Source: Flavobacterium cyclinae | GTDB taxonomy: Bacteria > Bacteroidota > Bacteroidia > Flavobacteriales > Flavobacteriaceae | Reading direction: 5' to 3' | DNA length: 64,000 nt | Assembly (NCBI RefSeq): GCF_021172145.1 | Contig: NZ_CP089095.1 | Coordinates: 1,426,001 to 1,490,000 of the forward strand | In this document: positions 28,301 through 37,174 of the stretch, piece after piece | Position numbering within the stretch: the stretch's first letter is position 1 | Layout: every line of letters begins with the position of its first letter | Notes under the pieces: model-generated | Told to the model about the DNA's origin: nothing | Database searches by the model: none | What the model saw: the letters and a program-made list of their open reading frames with translations, nothing else | Translations under genes and position numbers: made by a program

Positions 28301-29213
28301 TGTATGAAAATTCAAATTCAGGAATTACAGGCTCAGGGACTAAAGGAGGTTGCTGACAAGGATCTGAAGAATCATAAGGAAGTGTACCTGAAGTTGGGCT
28401 TAAACTACACCATTCTTTCTTAGCTGCTTCAACATCTTCATTGTATTTGTCTACTATAGGTTTTATTTCAGCTTTATAAGTTTTATAATCTTTATTGAAT
28501 TGTGCTTCGTAGGATTTTCTATAAACTCTTTCTGATGCTTCAAGTTCCATTTTTAGCTTTGTTAAAAGCCTAATGTTTTCTTGAGATGTAGCTTGCTTTT
28601 CTAAATTGTTTAAAATCGGAGTAGAAAAGTCTACTTCTGATGATAAATTAATCCCTTTAGACAATACGTTTATTTCTAATCCACCACTTTTATTATTCTC
28701 AATGAATAACTCTTTAGGTAAAACTACTTTAGCTAATGCTCTTTGTTTGAATGTGCCTTTTTCTGAGTTACAAACGTGGTATGCAACCAATAACTGCATT
28801 ACAGTTTCTTTTGCATAAAAATCTTTTTGTGTAATTATTTGATAAAAAAGATTATTCCAAATAATTATGAGATTTAGAGATTTATCAGTAATATCTGCTA
28901 CACGAATACTGATTTCAGTTTCTTTCGCACGGTTTTTATTTTTTGCCAACCAAACAGAAAAATTATATAATTCTGCGTTTAAATTTTTTAAGCCATCAGT
29001 ATCTAATGCACTTTCAGAAAAATCTAACGCTTCATTTTGTAGTGCTGACATTTTTGTAGTTCCTTCTGGTAAGTTTTCAACGGCTTCGTTAAACACTCCT
29101 TTGTTCTCCAAACTTTGAGTTATAAAATTAGGTTTTGTTTCGTGGTCAGAATTTAATTCTGGTGCTTTCATATTCACAAAACGAAAGAGTGTGCTTTTGA
29201 TTTCGGTGTCCAT
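25326..29213 (-). CDS. Giant uncharacterised protein 2, paralogue of 7133-10846
   Basis: 1295 aa, no signal peptide. It shares with giant 1 the N-terminus (LFRFVNMKAPEL), a coiled-coil zone (about 215-260), GVKQIGIADYNKVEQSIHGY (about 547), ERALERIVTKVKEERIEKII (about 680), NYGKRLMFEFMIPEPARLHK (about 731) and ARTIVTVRPGFEEAVRYY (about 1083). Unlike giant 1 it carries an extra C-terminal beta-sandwich (about 1200-1295, with DWEINNLPAGTYELIIDKD), similar to carboxypeptidase-regulatory or CNA-B-like repeats. A Pro/Cys-bearing insert lies near residues 285-305. Function unknown; the context suggests the large scaffold or carrier of a toxin module. Divergent from the amidase operon, sharing a control region. 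Confidence 0.8.
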   Translation of the reverse strand: MDTEIKSTLFRFVNMKAPELNSDHETKPNFITQSLENKGVFNEAVENLPEGTTKMSALQNEALDFSESALDTDGLKNLNAELYNFSVWLAKNKNRAKETEISIRVADITDKSLNLIIIWNNLFYQIITQKDFYAKETVMQLLVAYHVCNSEKGTFKQRALAKVVLPKELFIENNKSGGLEINVLSKGINLSSEVDFSTPILNNLEKQATSQENIRLLTKLKMELEASERVYRKSYEAQFNKDYKTYKAEIKPIVDKYNEDVEAAKKEWCSLSPTSGTLPYDSSDPCQQPPLVPEPVIPEFEFSYIDELDDTFISEQLSAESYEVYQNLNKNQTNSNNIEFNNLSRTAYVSPITFESFDSVYSGINQLIDAENETIIDNSIDNGNTAVVIGGTTISVPNTTIPLEPFQYEIKTRLRSFFIDSSTRYLQIMVGIPDPSWKINAVQYKMTKFDDTFILNSSTSVNHFTGYDALLNLSMNGITSDLKELAISFQLANGKVATVLITNFSLNSVYKNFITLPEEILDPELTDGNNTPGGNSTVIPENVFVPSGFGVKQIGIADYNKVEQSIHGYVEGEVAHIENVMAREFKEKSTRRLRRSEITETISSETEKEQLTDTTSVDRFEMQSEVAKVIANSKDLSGGVGVTYKPTEKLIINANANFATHNSTEQSTRQAVTNAKEITERALERIVTKVKEERIEKIIEEFEENNSHGFDNRKGDKHVVGVYRWVDKVMKNQIINYGKRLMFEFMIPEPARLHKLAMETLVNEKKATTLTKPEDPRTATSNKLENYSQLNDINLKFWSGKYNVEIPLKLQNNIVVGETINAVHDGTSIGRHEGSSGKVMIKIPEGYESTSGKLIYNASSDNDSAVYSGMMVSLGYYNDVFTATRSLQKNTNVFTLAGFKNEIPLSYTMANHFHGNINATVYCQLSSEAQTKWQQETFNAIIEAYEDALQKYNEALATEQTNGVQILGTNPGFYREIENTILRKNCISYLISNNPNSNRTFGNDFYIKNNSDSKLNFSNAIIKQNADLDDYASFVKFMEQAFEWDIMSYSFYPFYWGKRSNWVEMYQYDQTHDHIFKAFMQSGMARTIVTVRPGFEEAVRYYMQTGQIWNGGEVPVIGDELFLSIVDELQKPEGEKVGKAWPTRIPTSMTILQAQSIGLNVTKALPSNDDDLESFENPNEVPQSSQIDFNNAQIGGGNSRTARIVGKINCDTIIMSKIQLNRLDGAIQDRTFNDMNGDWEINNLPAGTYELIIDKDDEYANNNYIVMVGSKQQTIELEDDQTLEIEITFALNGSF

Positions 29214-29243
29214 TTATTGTTAATTTTTAAGTTATTAATTTTC

Positions 29244-29312
29244 CAAATTTATATGTATGAAAGTCTATACTCAATTCGTATTTATACTTCTTTTGATAGG
29301 TATTATTACTCT
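29244..29312 (-). promoter_or_regulatory. Double-operator promoter of giant gene 2
   Basis: Operator TTCGTATTTATACTTC on the plus strand (29275-29290) lies exactly 23 bp from the minus-strand -7 box TAAATTTG (29244-29251). A second copy TAGGTATTATTACTCT (29297-29312) is offset by 22 bp, as upstream of giant gene 1. Confidence 0.7.
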
Positions 29313-29365
29313 TTTATAAGGCCTAGTGCAATCAGTTTTTAAAACTTTTTTACGTGAATAATAAT

Positions 29366-29412
29366 TACGTGTTTTCACGTATTGAAAGTCAGGATTTACT
29401 CTATTACTTTTA
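29366..29412 (+). promoter_or_regulatory. Shared-operator promoter of the amidase operon
   Basis: The near-perfect palindrome TACGTGTTTTCACGTA (29366-29381) is exactly 23 bp upstream of a -7-like box TACTTTTA (29405-29412). With the divergent site for giant gene 2, both transcription units would respond to one regulator. Confidence 0.65.
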
Positions 29413-29431
29413 TTTTTTTAAATTTTGACTT

Positions 29432-30418
29432 ATGGAAAACAAGTATGGTTTTATGAAATTAACTCCAATTGAGTTTGAAAATTGGATATCAACTATTCGA
29501 GTTGGGAGAACTATATTAAAAATTCAGCAACATCATACTTATATACCTAACTATTCTCATTTTAATGGTTCTAATCATTTTGAGCGTCAATTGGCTATGA
29601 AGCAATATCATACAGTTCAGAATGGTTGGCAAGACATTGGACAACATTTTACTATTTTTCCTGATGGGAGTATTTTAACTGGACGAAGTTTAGAAAAATC
29701 ACCTGCTTGTATCACTAATCAAAATGCTCATTCCATCTGTATTGAGAATTTCGGGAATTTTGATAGTAATGGAGATAAAATGACTGATGCCCAAAAGGAA
29801 AGTATTTTAATTGTTACTGCAGTTTTATGCAAGCGTTTTAATTTACCAGTTGATTCTAATTCAATAGTATATCATCATTGGTTTCGATTGGATAATGGAT
29901 TAAGAACAAATGGTGGCGTAAATACTAAGTCATGTCCTGGAACTGCTTTTTTTGGAGGTAATAAAGTTGTTGATTTTGAGCAAAATTTTAAGCCACTGGT
30001 AATTGCAAAACTAAATGGAACACTGACTAAAACTGATTTAGGTTTTGTTTTGCGTTTCGTTTGTGTTACTGCTTCAAAATTGAATGTTCGTAGTATGCCA
30101 AATGCTACTAGCTCAATTGTTAAAGAACGTCCAAGTTTGTCTATGGGAGCCATTTTGAGAGTTTATGAAATACAAGATGGATGGTATAAAATTTCTTCTT
30201 CTCAATCACATTGGATTTATGGAAAATACACTAAAGAAGTAAATAGAGCAGAGGTAAGTACTTCTACTTTGAATGTTAGAACTGGACCAGATGTAAAATT
30301 CATGAAGCAATATAGTATTCAAAAAGGTGAGATTGTTTTTGTTTTTGAGGAAAATAATGGTTGGTTTAAGATAGGTTTAGAAGATAAATGGGTTAGTGGA
30401 AAATATTTAAAGTTTTAG
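29432..30418 (+). CDS. N-acetylmuramoyl-L-alanine amidase (Amidase_2/PGRP) with two SH3 domains
   Basis: 328 aa without signal peptide. Amidase_2 domain at about 28-175 with zinc ligands expected at H34 or H35, H148 or H149 and C168 (CPGT), and GQHFTIFPDGSILTGR in the core. Two bacterial SH3 domains follow (about 213-270 and 272-328), each with an LNVR signature (KLNVRSMPN, TLNVRTGPD). Known: such enzymes cleave the stem peptide from peptidoglycan, the SH3 domains binding the wall. Lacking an export signal it resembles a phage endolysin or an injected effector rather than a housekeeping amidase. First gene of a plus-strand operon, divergent from giant gene 2. Confidence 0.85.
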   Translation: MENKYGFMKLTPIEFENWISTIRVGRTILKIQQHHTYIPNYSHFNGSNHFERQLAMKQYHTVQNGWQDIGQHFTIFPDGSILTGRSLEKSPACITNQNAHSICIENFGNFDSNGDKMTDAQKESILIVTAVLCKRFNLPVDSNSIVYHHWFRLDNGLRTNGGVNTKSCPGTAFFGGNKVVDFEQNFKPLVIAKLNGTLTKTDLGFVLRFVCVTASKLNVRSMPNATSSIVKERPSLSMGAILRVYEIQDGWYKISSSQSHWIYGKYTKEVNRAEVSTSTLNVRTGPDVKFMKQYSIQKGEIVFVFEENNGWFKIGLEDKWVSGKYLKF

Positions 30419-30429
30419 ATAATTGAACT

Positions 30430-31629
30430 ATGAACAAAATTGGAATTTATATCTCTGGATTAGGTCAATCTTTTCATCAAGAAAACGTGTTGAAATATGC
30501 TGAGCGCTTTAAAAATGAACTATTATTTAATGAACGAGGAACTTCTTATGATTTAAAAAGTGAAATTATTACTTATTCAGGTAAGAATACTTCTAAGGTT
30601 GTTAGAGTAGTTAAACAAGGACAAGAAAGTGATGAAGTTATTTATACCTTTTATGAATTTGAATATCATCAATTATTGACTGAGCGATTCAATAAGCGTA
30701 ATATTTTATTGAAAAATTTACTACTTTTTTGGTTAGTGTTCAAAATGTTACCACAACTTTTGAAACGTGTTTTTGTTCATGATCATTATAACCGTCCTTA
30801 CCTAACATTTTATGCATTTTCGATTTTGGTTTTAGTATCGTTAGCGGTTCTTTTTTTAATACCAGCTTCAATTGATATGGTAAATGATTTTCAAGTGGCT
30901 AAAAAAGCATTGGCTTTTATAGAAAGTTCTACAGGAAACTTACCAAATTATATTAAAGAAGCTTATAAATGGACGGTACCTTTGACTACTTTTGTTTTAC
31001 TTGTAATTCCGGAATCGAAGACAATTGTCACCTCAATTGCTACTGAATTTGCTTGTGCTGACCAATATTTAAATGATGGAATACAGAGTCAGTTGATTTC
31101 CGGTAATTTGGATTTGCTTGTTGAATATATTTCTGAAAATGAACCTGAGTCTAAAATTCATTTTCATTGTTATAGTTTTGGTTGTTTGATTGCAACCGAT
31201 TATTTATTTCCTTTAGGCACAATGCCTTCTAAAAACGCGAAATTATTAACTGATGTTTTAGTTACTATAGGTAATCCATATGAGTTTATTAATTCATATT
31301 ACAATAGCTATTTTAAGAATCGAAATTTAATAATGGAACAGAAAATTAAGTGGATAAATATTTATTCGATTTCAGATGCTTTATCTTCTAATTTTAGAAA
31401 TGATTCTACACGAGGAGAGGCTTTGAATGGCATTCGAGATTCTTTATTAAAGCCAATTAATTTGAATTATGAAATCTCTCCAGACAAATCTCAACACTTT
31501 TTTAATTTTATTACAATGGATGGTATTCGTATGCATCGTTTGTATTGGGATACTGAGACTAATGGTCAAAGTTGTCTTCGTATACTTTTTGATAAAATGG
31601 TTGAATTAGAAATTATTAAGCATGGATAG
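30430..31629 (+). CDS. Membrane-anchored alpha/beta-hydrolase-like protein
   Basis: 399 aa. N-terminal strand KIGIYISGLGQSFHQENV (residues 3-20) looks like the first strand and oxyanion region of an alpha/beta hydrolase. Hydrophobic segments lie at about 93-112, 125-147 and 182-195. The nucleophile elbow is HCYSFGC with Ser249, a lipase-like pattern in which the first Gly is replaced. Starts 11 bases after the amidase stop and overlaps the next gene by eight bases. Inference: an inner-membrane esterase or lipase-like enzyme; the substrate is unknown. The split of the fold by membrane helices is unusual. Confidence 0.6.
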   Translation: MNKIGIYISGLGQSFHQENVLKYAERFKNELLFNERGTSYDLKSEIITYSGKNTSKVVRVVKQGQESDEVIYTFYEFEYHQLLTERFNKRNILLKNLLLFWLVFKMLPQLLKRVFVHDHYNRPYLTFYAFSILVLVSLAVLFLIPASIDMVNDFQVAKKALAFIESSTGNLPNYIKEAYKWTVPLTTFVLLVIPESKTIVTSIATEFACADQYLNDGIQSQLISGNLDLLVEYISENEPESKIHFHCYSFGCLIATDYLFPLGTMPSKNAKLLTDVLVTIGNPYEFINSYYNSYFKNRNLIMEQKIKWINIYSISDALSSNFRNDSTRGEALNGIRDSLLKPINLNYEISPDKSQHFFNFITMDGIRMHRLYWDTETNGQSCLRILFDKMVELEIIKHG

Positions 31630-34600
31630 TAGGAGTTTACATCATAGATTAAGTACTAATTTGGGTATTTTAAAAAACAAAATTGAATTAGAAAATGCTT
31701 CCAATAATTTAAGTTTAAATATACTATTAGAATCAACTTTTCTTGATATATTGAATTTGATTTACGGTTTTAACTGTTCAAATACGAATTCACGAAAGTC
31801 TAATTTTGCTGGTATAGATGGAGTTGATGTTGAGAATAAAATAATGGTACAAGTAACATCTACATTCAGTCTTGAAAAGATAGAGAGCACAATAAAAAAA
31901 ATAAATGATAATCAATACTATGATTCTTATAATCGTTTAATTTTTATTATTCTAAAGGATAGTGGAAAAATTAGAAATGAATCTAAAGAACGGATTAATA
32001 AACTTATTGATGGTAAATTTACACTTGATTTTGATAATGATATTCTTTGTGTAAAAGATATTTCTCGTTTGCTGATAAATGAAAATGATCTATATAAAAT
32101 AAATGAAATTAATAAGTTATTAGAGTCTGTTTTTCTAGATGTCAATTTCAGTGATAATTCTGATTTAATTGGAATTTCTTTTCATGAAGAAGAAATTATT
32201 AATGTAAGTAAACTTTCTCAAATCATAATTGATTTGGGTTATAAAATTGTTGTAGATTCTAAAGAATTATATCATAAGCTTGTAAAAGAAAATTCAAACC
32301 ATAGTTCTTCAATTTTAGTTTTTAATTCTAGAATTATTCGTGATAACTTTAAAAAGTTTATTCTTATTGTTTCCAACTCACACATTAAAGACACTATTGA
32401 TAATTCAAATCCAAATTCCGATATTTTTAAATACTTTGATGAGAAAGGGGCAAGACCCTTGTCCTTACTTTTTAGTGATTTTATTTATCCAATTTCAAAT
32501 AGAAAATATAAAACACCAAGGTCTGTAAATATTTTAAATCATGGTAAAATTGAACATTTAATAAAAGATTGTTTAAAGCCAATCTCCGTGCTTAAATATA
32601 ATTTTGAACATATTAAACAGGTTCTTCAATCATTATTTCCTGCACATAGTTTTAGAACAATTACCAATGATGAAGAAAAGCATTTTTGTATATGTAATTT
32701 ATCGTATAAGAATTCTGTTATAAATTTTTTAATTTTTAGTCATGATTTTAAGAGAAATGAAGTTTTAAAGCAATTTGATGAGAAATATTTAAAAGGATAC
32801 TCATCAAACTTAACCATTTTAGTTCCTAAAGATTATAATCAGCCAACAAATTTGAGACTAAAATACATTAAGGATAAATATAAAAATCGACATGAAGTTC
32901 ATTTTTTAGATGAGTTTTTGTATGAAGAAAGTTTAAAAAATATTCGTCAAGATCTATTTCTTACTAATGAGGTTTTTATTTCTCCATATTTTAAGATTGA
33001 TAACGATTTTGAAAAATTAGATGACATATTCGAATGGTTAAAAAATGATGAAACATCAGTAGCATTTATAATAGGACCTGGTGGGGATGGAAAAACTACA
33101 GTTTGTCAAAAAATTCATGATGTTATTATTAATGATTTTGATAATAATATTGTTATTTTTTTAGATGCTCAATCCTATATTGAACAAATTAAGCAAAGGG
33201 ATAGAGTAGATAATTGGCGATTTGATTTACAGACTGTATTTGAAATATCTAATACAGAAGTAGGTGATTTAGATATTAATACTTTCAAGTCCAATTTTGC
33301 ATTCGGCAACATTACAGTAATTATTGATGGTATTGACGAAATTATTTCAACATTGCCTAATTTTAGTTTGGCTGATTTTTTAGCTGATTTTACAATTCTT
33401 GAGGAAACTATTGGTAAAGGTAAATTAATTATAAATTGCAGAGATATTTATATTAATGAACTTTTGTTTTCAGATAATGAGTTTCAAAAGAGACATAAAA
33501 TTTTTAATCTTTTAAAATTTAATAGAGATTTAGTAACAAAATATTTTAAAGAGTATTTTAACAATGATGCAAAAAAGGTAAATGATTCTATAAAATTGTT
33601 AGATTATTTTTATGAAGATATAAATGGTGAAGAATTTATCTATTCTCCTTTTTTATTAGAAATAATATCCAACATAGTTGAAAATAATTTTGATTATGAT
33701 GAAATTGAAATATGCTTTGATTCAAATATTCTAGTTAAAAAAAATAGTAATGATTATTTAATTTACAAGATTTGTAAACGTGAAATTGCAAAAAAAGAAA
33801 ATCATGGATTTACTATTGATGTAGATGATTATGTTCGTTTATTAGGATTGATAGCTGTTGAAAAGAATGGCGTTTTTAATGATGATGATTTTTGTTTTTT
33901 ATTAAAAAAATTAAATATTGATTTGAATTCGGAGCGTGTAAAAAATAGTTTAAGGGATAATCCATTCTTCTATTTGAAAGATAACAATTATCATTTTAGA
34001 TTTGATTTTTATAAACTCTTTTTCAAGAATAATGTACTTTATTCAAAATTAATTTCTAGCGATTCTTTTGATTTAACAGACACCTTTATAACTGTTATTT
34101 CTAAAGAATTGAAATATAATTCCTTATTATTTGGAGGACTTAAAAATAAAATTAAAGATTCAGATTATAGCTTTGATATTATACTTTCAAAGTTTAAAAA
34201 TTTGATAGATGAAATTAAAGTTTACAATGAGAAAATATCAAATCACGGCTATGAATTTATAAAGCAAAAAGCAATAAGTAATATCATCATTTTCTTAAAT
34301 GAGATAAAAAGCAAAGATTATACAATTACTGATATAATATTAATACTATTTTCGGATAAAGAATTTAATCGCGAATCAATTATTCCGATAAATAATTTAT
34401 ACTTAATAGAAATTCCATCTAGTTTAAAAATTGAAATTGACTTTCGCAACATGTATATTTCAAATTCAGTTATAGAAAGTTTCTCTAGTTTTTTAAATTG
34501 TAAATTTAATGATTCCACATTTTTCGATAATACTTGTAAAATTAGTAATATTCAACACAATGATTTTGATTTAAAAAAATGTTCTGCTACAAAAGATAAT

Positions 34601-34969
34601 TTTGATGATTGTATAACTTTAAATGACAATTCTTTATATGCTGCCTTAAAACTTGCTCAATCAGGAGGAGAAGATATTGTAGGGTTTTTAAGAAAATACT
34701 TTAGAACTTTTTTAAAAGGAGGTAGGATCGTTGATAACATAAGTATTAATTTTTTGCCAAAGAATATTTTACATTCTGTAGATTTTGACTCTTTAAATAC
34801 AATTTTATTTAATCATTCTATATTAATTTCTATTGACAAGTCTAGTATATCGATAAACCCAACTAAAAAAGCAAAAGTCTTAAAATTCATTAATCAAAAT
34901 ATGACTTTTTTAGAACTTAATCAAGTAATAAAACAAATACAAAAAAGCGAAGTAAATGGAAAAGTATAA
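31622..34969 (+). CDS. SMEK-NACHT STAND NTPase, candidate phage-defence protein
   Basis: 1115 aa. Residues about 6-95 fit the SMEK domain (LHHRLSTNLGILKNKIELEN, then GIDGVDVENKIMVQVTST). A P-loop NTPase follows: Walker A GPGGDGKTT at 485-493 (K491) and Walker B VIIDGIDEI with D569/D572, typical of NACHT. The C-terminal about 400 residues form a helical, Asn/Asp-rich repeat-like region suited to sensing. Known: STAND proteins such as Avs bind phage proteins, oligomerise and fire an N-terminal effector; SMEK-NACHT genes occur in defence islands. It overlaps both neighbours (8 and 14 bases), so it is not an isolated defence gene but an internal part of the amidase operon. Confidence 0.75.
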   Translation: MDSRSLHHRLSTNLGILKNKIELENASNNLSLNILLESTFLDILNLIYGFNCSNTNSRKSNFAGIDGVDVENKIMVQVTSTFSLEKIESTIKKINDNQYYDSYNRLIFIILKDSGKIRNESKERINKLIDGKFTLDFDNDILCVKDISRLLINENDLYKINEINKLLESVFLDVNFSDNSDLIGISFHEEEIINVSKLSQIIIDLGYKIVVDSKELYHKLVKENSNHSSSILVFNSRIIRDNFKKFILIVSNSHIKDTIDNSNPNSDIFKYFDEKGARPLSLLFSDFIYPISNRKYKTPRSVNILNHGKIEHLIKDCLKPISVLKYNFEHIKQVLQSLFPAHSFRTITNDEEKHFCICNLSYKNSVINFLIFSHDFKRNEVLKQFDEKYLKGYSSNLTILVPKDYNQPTNLRLKYIKDKYKNRHEVHFLDEFLYEESLKNIRQDLFLTNEVFISPYFKIDNDFEKLDDIFEWLKNDETSVAFIIGPGGDGKTTVCQKIHDVIINDFDNNIVIFLDAQSYIEQIKQRDRVDNWRFDLQTVFEISNTEVGDLDINTFKSNFAFGNITVIIDGIDEIISTLPNFSLADFLADFTILEETIGKGKLIINCRDIYINELLFSDNEFQKRHKIFNLLKFNRDLVTKYFKEYFNNDAKKVNDSIKLLDYFYEDINGEEFIYSPFLLEIISNIVENNFDYDEIEICFDSNILVKKNSNDYLIYKICKREIAKKENHGFTIDVDDYVRLLGLIAVEKNGVFNDDDFCFLLKKLNIDLNSERVKNSLRDNPFFYLKDNNYHFRFDFYKLFFKNNVLYSKLISSDSFDLTDTFITVISKELKYNSLLFGGLKNKIKDSDYSFDIILSKFKNLIDEIKVYNEKISNHGYEFIKQKAISNIIIFLNEIKSKDYTITDIILILFSDKEFNRESIIPINNLYLIEIPSSLKIEIDFRNMYISNSVIESFSSFLNCKFNDSTFFDNTCKISNIQHNDFDLKKCSATKDNFDDCITLNDNSLYAALKLAQSGGEDIVGFLRKYFRTFLKGGRIVDNISINFLPKNILHSVDFDSLNTILFNHSILISIDKSSISINPTKKAKVLKFINQNMTFLELNQVIKQIQKSEVNGKV

Positions 34970-36419
34970 AATATTTAATACTCATACCCATATTTTCACC
35001 ATAGACCATGTGCCTAATAAATTTGGTAAACGTTTGATGCCATTAGGTTTGCATCATATTATTACCATGCGATTAGTAAAATGGTATTATAAAAATTTTA
35101 CTTCTAGAGGCAATTATAATTATAAAGTTTTTAGGAACAGGTTAACGTCTATAAAGTATGGTATTAAAGAGTTTTTTAGAAAAACTATAGTTATTCATCT
35201 TTTATTCGGAATATTATTTTTTATTTTAGGATGGCTTTTCAAGATTATAGTTAATTTTTTCAAGTTAGAAGTTGTATTTAGTAAATCGACAAGAGAAACA
35301 TTTAAAAGATTTTTGACTTTAGGCCGCTATTCATTATATCAAGATCAGTCTAAAATTTTTGATTTGCTTTCCAAAAGTTATGATTATGATACTCGTTTTG
35401 TTGTATTGTCAATGGATATGGATTTTATGGAAGGAGGAAAGCCCGCTAAGCCTTATCTTGAGCAATTAGAAGAATTGCGATGTTTGAAGTTGCGAAAGCA
35501 AGAAAATTTGCTTCCTTTTTTATTTTTGGACCCGAGAAGAATAGCTGCTACTCGGAATGATGTAAAGCATAAAAATTATGAAAATTATGCAAAGCATTTA
35601 TTGCACTCACAACAGTTTGATGGAATAAAACTTTATCCAGCATTAGGCTATTATCCATTTGACAAAGATTTGATCGAAATGTATCTCTTTGCTCAAGAAA
35701 ATGAAATCCCAATCATCACTCATTGTATAGAAGGAACTGTATTTTATAGGGGTAAGAAAAAGTCGGAATGGAATCATCATCCTATTTTAAAATACAATAA
35801 GAAAGGTGGTATTTATGAGCCTATTCCTTTACCTCAAAGAGAAGGGTATGAGTATACAACCAATTTTACACATCCATTGAATTATCATTGTTTATTAAAT
35901 AAGGATATGTTAAACACTTATTTAGGTAATTCTCCATCTGAAGCTATAGATTTGAGTAAATTAAAAATTTGTTTGGCTCATTTTGGAGGGGAAGATGAAT
36001 GGAAAAAGTATTTGAATGATGGTTGGAATAATTACAATAAAAATATTACTCATGATAGCGTTGCAGATTATCATATGAGAAAAAACACATTGAATCACGG
36101 TAATCCTAGAACTATTTGGTGGAATGCTAGTTGGTTGTCTGTCATTTATGATTTAATGGTTGAATATGATAATGTTTACGCTGATATCAGCTTTATACTT
36201 CATGATGAAAGTTTATTTCCGTTGCTAAAGTTTATACTTGAGGATGAAAAAGTAAAGCACAAAGTTTTATTTGGTTCTGATTATTATGTAGTAAGTCAGA
36301 AAGATACCGAGAAGGATTTGCATTTAAACTTGAGAGGTTATCTTGGAGAATCTTTGTTTGAGTTAATAGCTAATACTAATCCAAGAAAATTTTTGAGTAC
36401 TAAGTTTAAGCAATATTAA
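34956..36419 (+). CDS. Membrane-anchored metal-dependent amidohydrolase
   Basis: 487 aa. Amidohydrolase (TIM-barrel) signatures: FNTHTHIF at 7-14 (HxH, H10 and H12), IITHCIEG in the middle, LAHFGGEDEW and VLFGSDYYV near the C-terminus (metal-binding Asp). A strongly hydrophobic insert of about 25 residues (about 72-96, IVIHLLFGILFFILGWLF) would anchor the enzyme in the membrane, which is odd for this superfamily. It overlaps the STAND gene by 14 bases and ends the operon, overlapping the convergent gene by four bases. Inference: hydrolase acting with the alpha/beta hydrolase; substrate unknown. Confidence 0.75.
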   Translation: MEKYKIFNTHTHIFTIDHVPNKFGKRLMPLGLHHIITMRLVKWYYKNFTSRGNYNYKVFRNRLTSIKYGIKEFFRKTIVIHLLFGILFFILGWLFKIIVNFFKLEVVFSKSTRETFKRFLTLGRYSLYQDQSKIFDLLSKSYDYDTRFVVLSMDMDFMEGGKPAKPYLEQLEELRCLKLRKQENLLPFLFLDPRRIAATRNDVKHKNYENYAKHLLHSQQFDGIKLYPALGYYPFDKDLIEMYLFAQENEIPIITHCIEGTVFYRGKKKSEWNHHPILKYNKKGGIYEPIPLPQREGYEYTTNFTHPLNYHCLLNKDMLNTYLGNSPSEAIDLSKLKICLAHFGGEDEWKKYLNDGWNNYNKNITHDSVADYHMRKNTLNHGNPRTIWWNASWLSVIYDLMVEYDNVYADISFILHDESLFPLLKFILEDEKVKHKVLFGSDYYVVSQKDTEKDLHLNLRGYLGESLFELIANTNPRKFLSTKFKQY

Positions 36420-37033
36420 TTTTGAATATAGGTCATATAGTCTTTCAGGTGATAAAGTTCGATTAGTTGATTTGAATTTGTTTCTATTTGTTTGATTTTA
36501 AACTTTTGGATATTATTGATTGCTAAATCTTCACCCAAAAGATGTTCTATAATTATGTAAATTGATTGTTTTAGCTCTGGAATGTTTTTGTAAGCTAAGT
36601 AGTTTTTTATCCAAATAATGATTGTTATTTTTCTTTTTTTATGATTCCATTTAATCGGAGTGAAGTACATTTCACTAATTTTTAATTCCATTCCAAAAAA
36701 ACGAAATGGATTGTCATTTCCAGATTCATATTTCTCAATATTTAATGTAGGTTTTAATAAAGCGGTGATTTTCCATCGTTCGATTTTTGGTGCATGTCTT
36801 ACTATTTCAAAAGCATTTTCATAGGCTTCTTGATTTCCATTTGCAGTAATAATTAGTTCGCCTTTGTTCTCTTTGGTTTTGATGATTATATCTAAGTTTT
36901 TATCGTAGTCGTGTAAAAGACTTGTAACTTTATTAAAATTAATTTGTACTTCTTTGTGAGTAATTTCAAGTATGAAAAGGAATATGAAATTATTTTTTTG
37001 GAAGTGGTTCCAGAAGTTGGTTATTGTTTTCAT
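36416..37033 (-). CDS. Conserved hypothetical protein
   Basis: 205 aa, soluble, ends on the opposite strand to the amidohydrolase with a four-base tail-to-tail overlap. Sequence features: FNKVTSLLHDYDKNLDIII, LIITANGNQEAYENAFEIV, and a C-terminal helical part. The GELIITANG segment recalls a small family common in Flavobacteriia, but I cannot attach a function. No operator-type promoter upstream; the next 140 bases hold a REP-like inverted repeat. Confidence 0.6.
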   Translation of the reverse strand: MKTITNFWNHFQKNNFIFLFILEITHKEVQINFNKVTSLLHDYDKNLDIIIKTKENKGELIITANGNQEAYENAFEIVRHAPKIERWKITALLKPTLNIEKYESGNDNPFRFFGMELKISEMYFTPIKWNHKKRKITIIIWIKNYLAYKNIPELKQSIYIIIEHLLGEDLAINNIQKFKIKQIETNSNQLIELYHLKDYMTYIQN

Positions 37034-37113
37034 TTTGTTACTTGTTATTAGAACGCGGATGAAACGGTTTCGCCTAAGCGAAACGCAGATTTAAACGGAT
37101 TTTACTATTAAAT

Positions 37114-37174
37114 GTTCTCGATATATTTCAATAAAATAACTGATCACTATTTTATTGAAACACTCGAACTGACG
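37114..37174. repeat. REP-like inverted repeat, copy 1
   Basis: The element begins GTTCTCGATATATTTCAATA and ends ACTCGAACTGACG, with a 13-bp perfect stem TTTCAATAAAATA / TATTTTATTGAAA. A second element with the same ends but a different stem is at 43585-43649. Confidence 0.65.

Noticed and set aside
7317..29118. Many plus-strand frames of 60-124 codons opposite the giant, outer-membrane and toxin-like genes
   Set aside because: All lie antisense within long genes with clear protein features; they are codon shadows.
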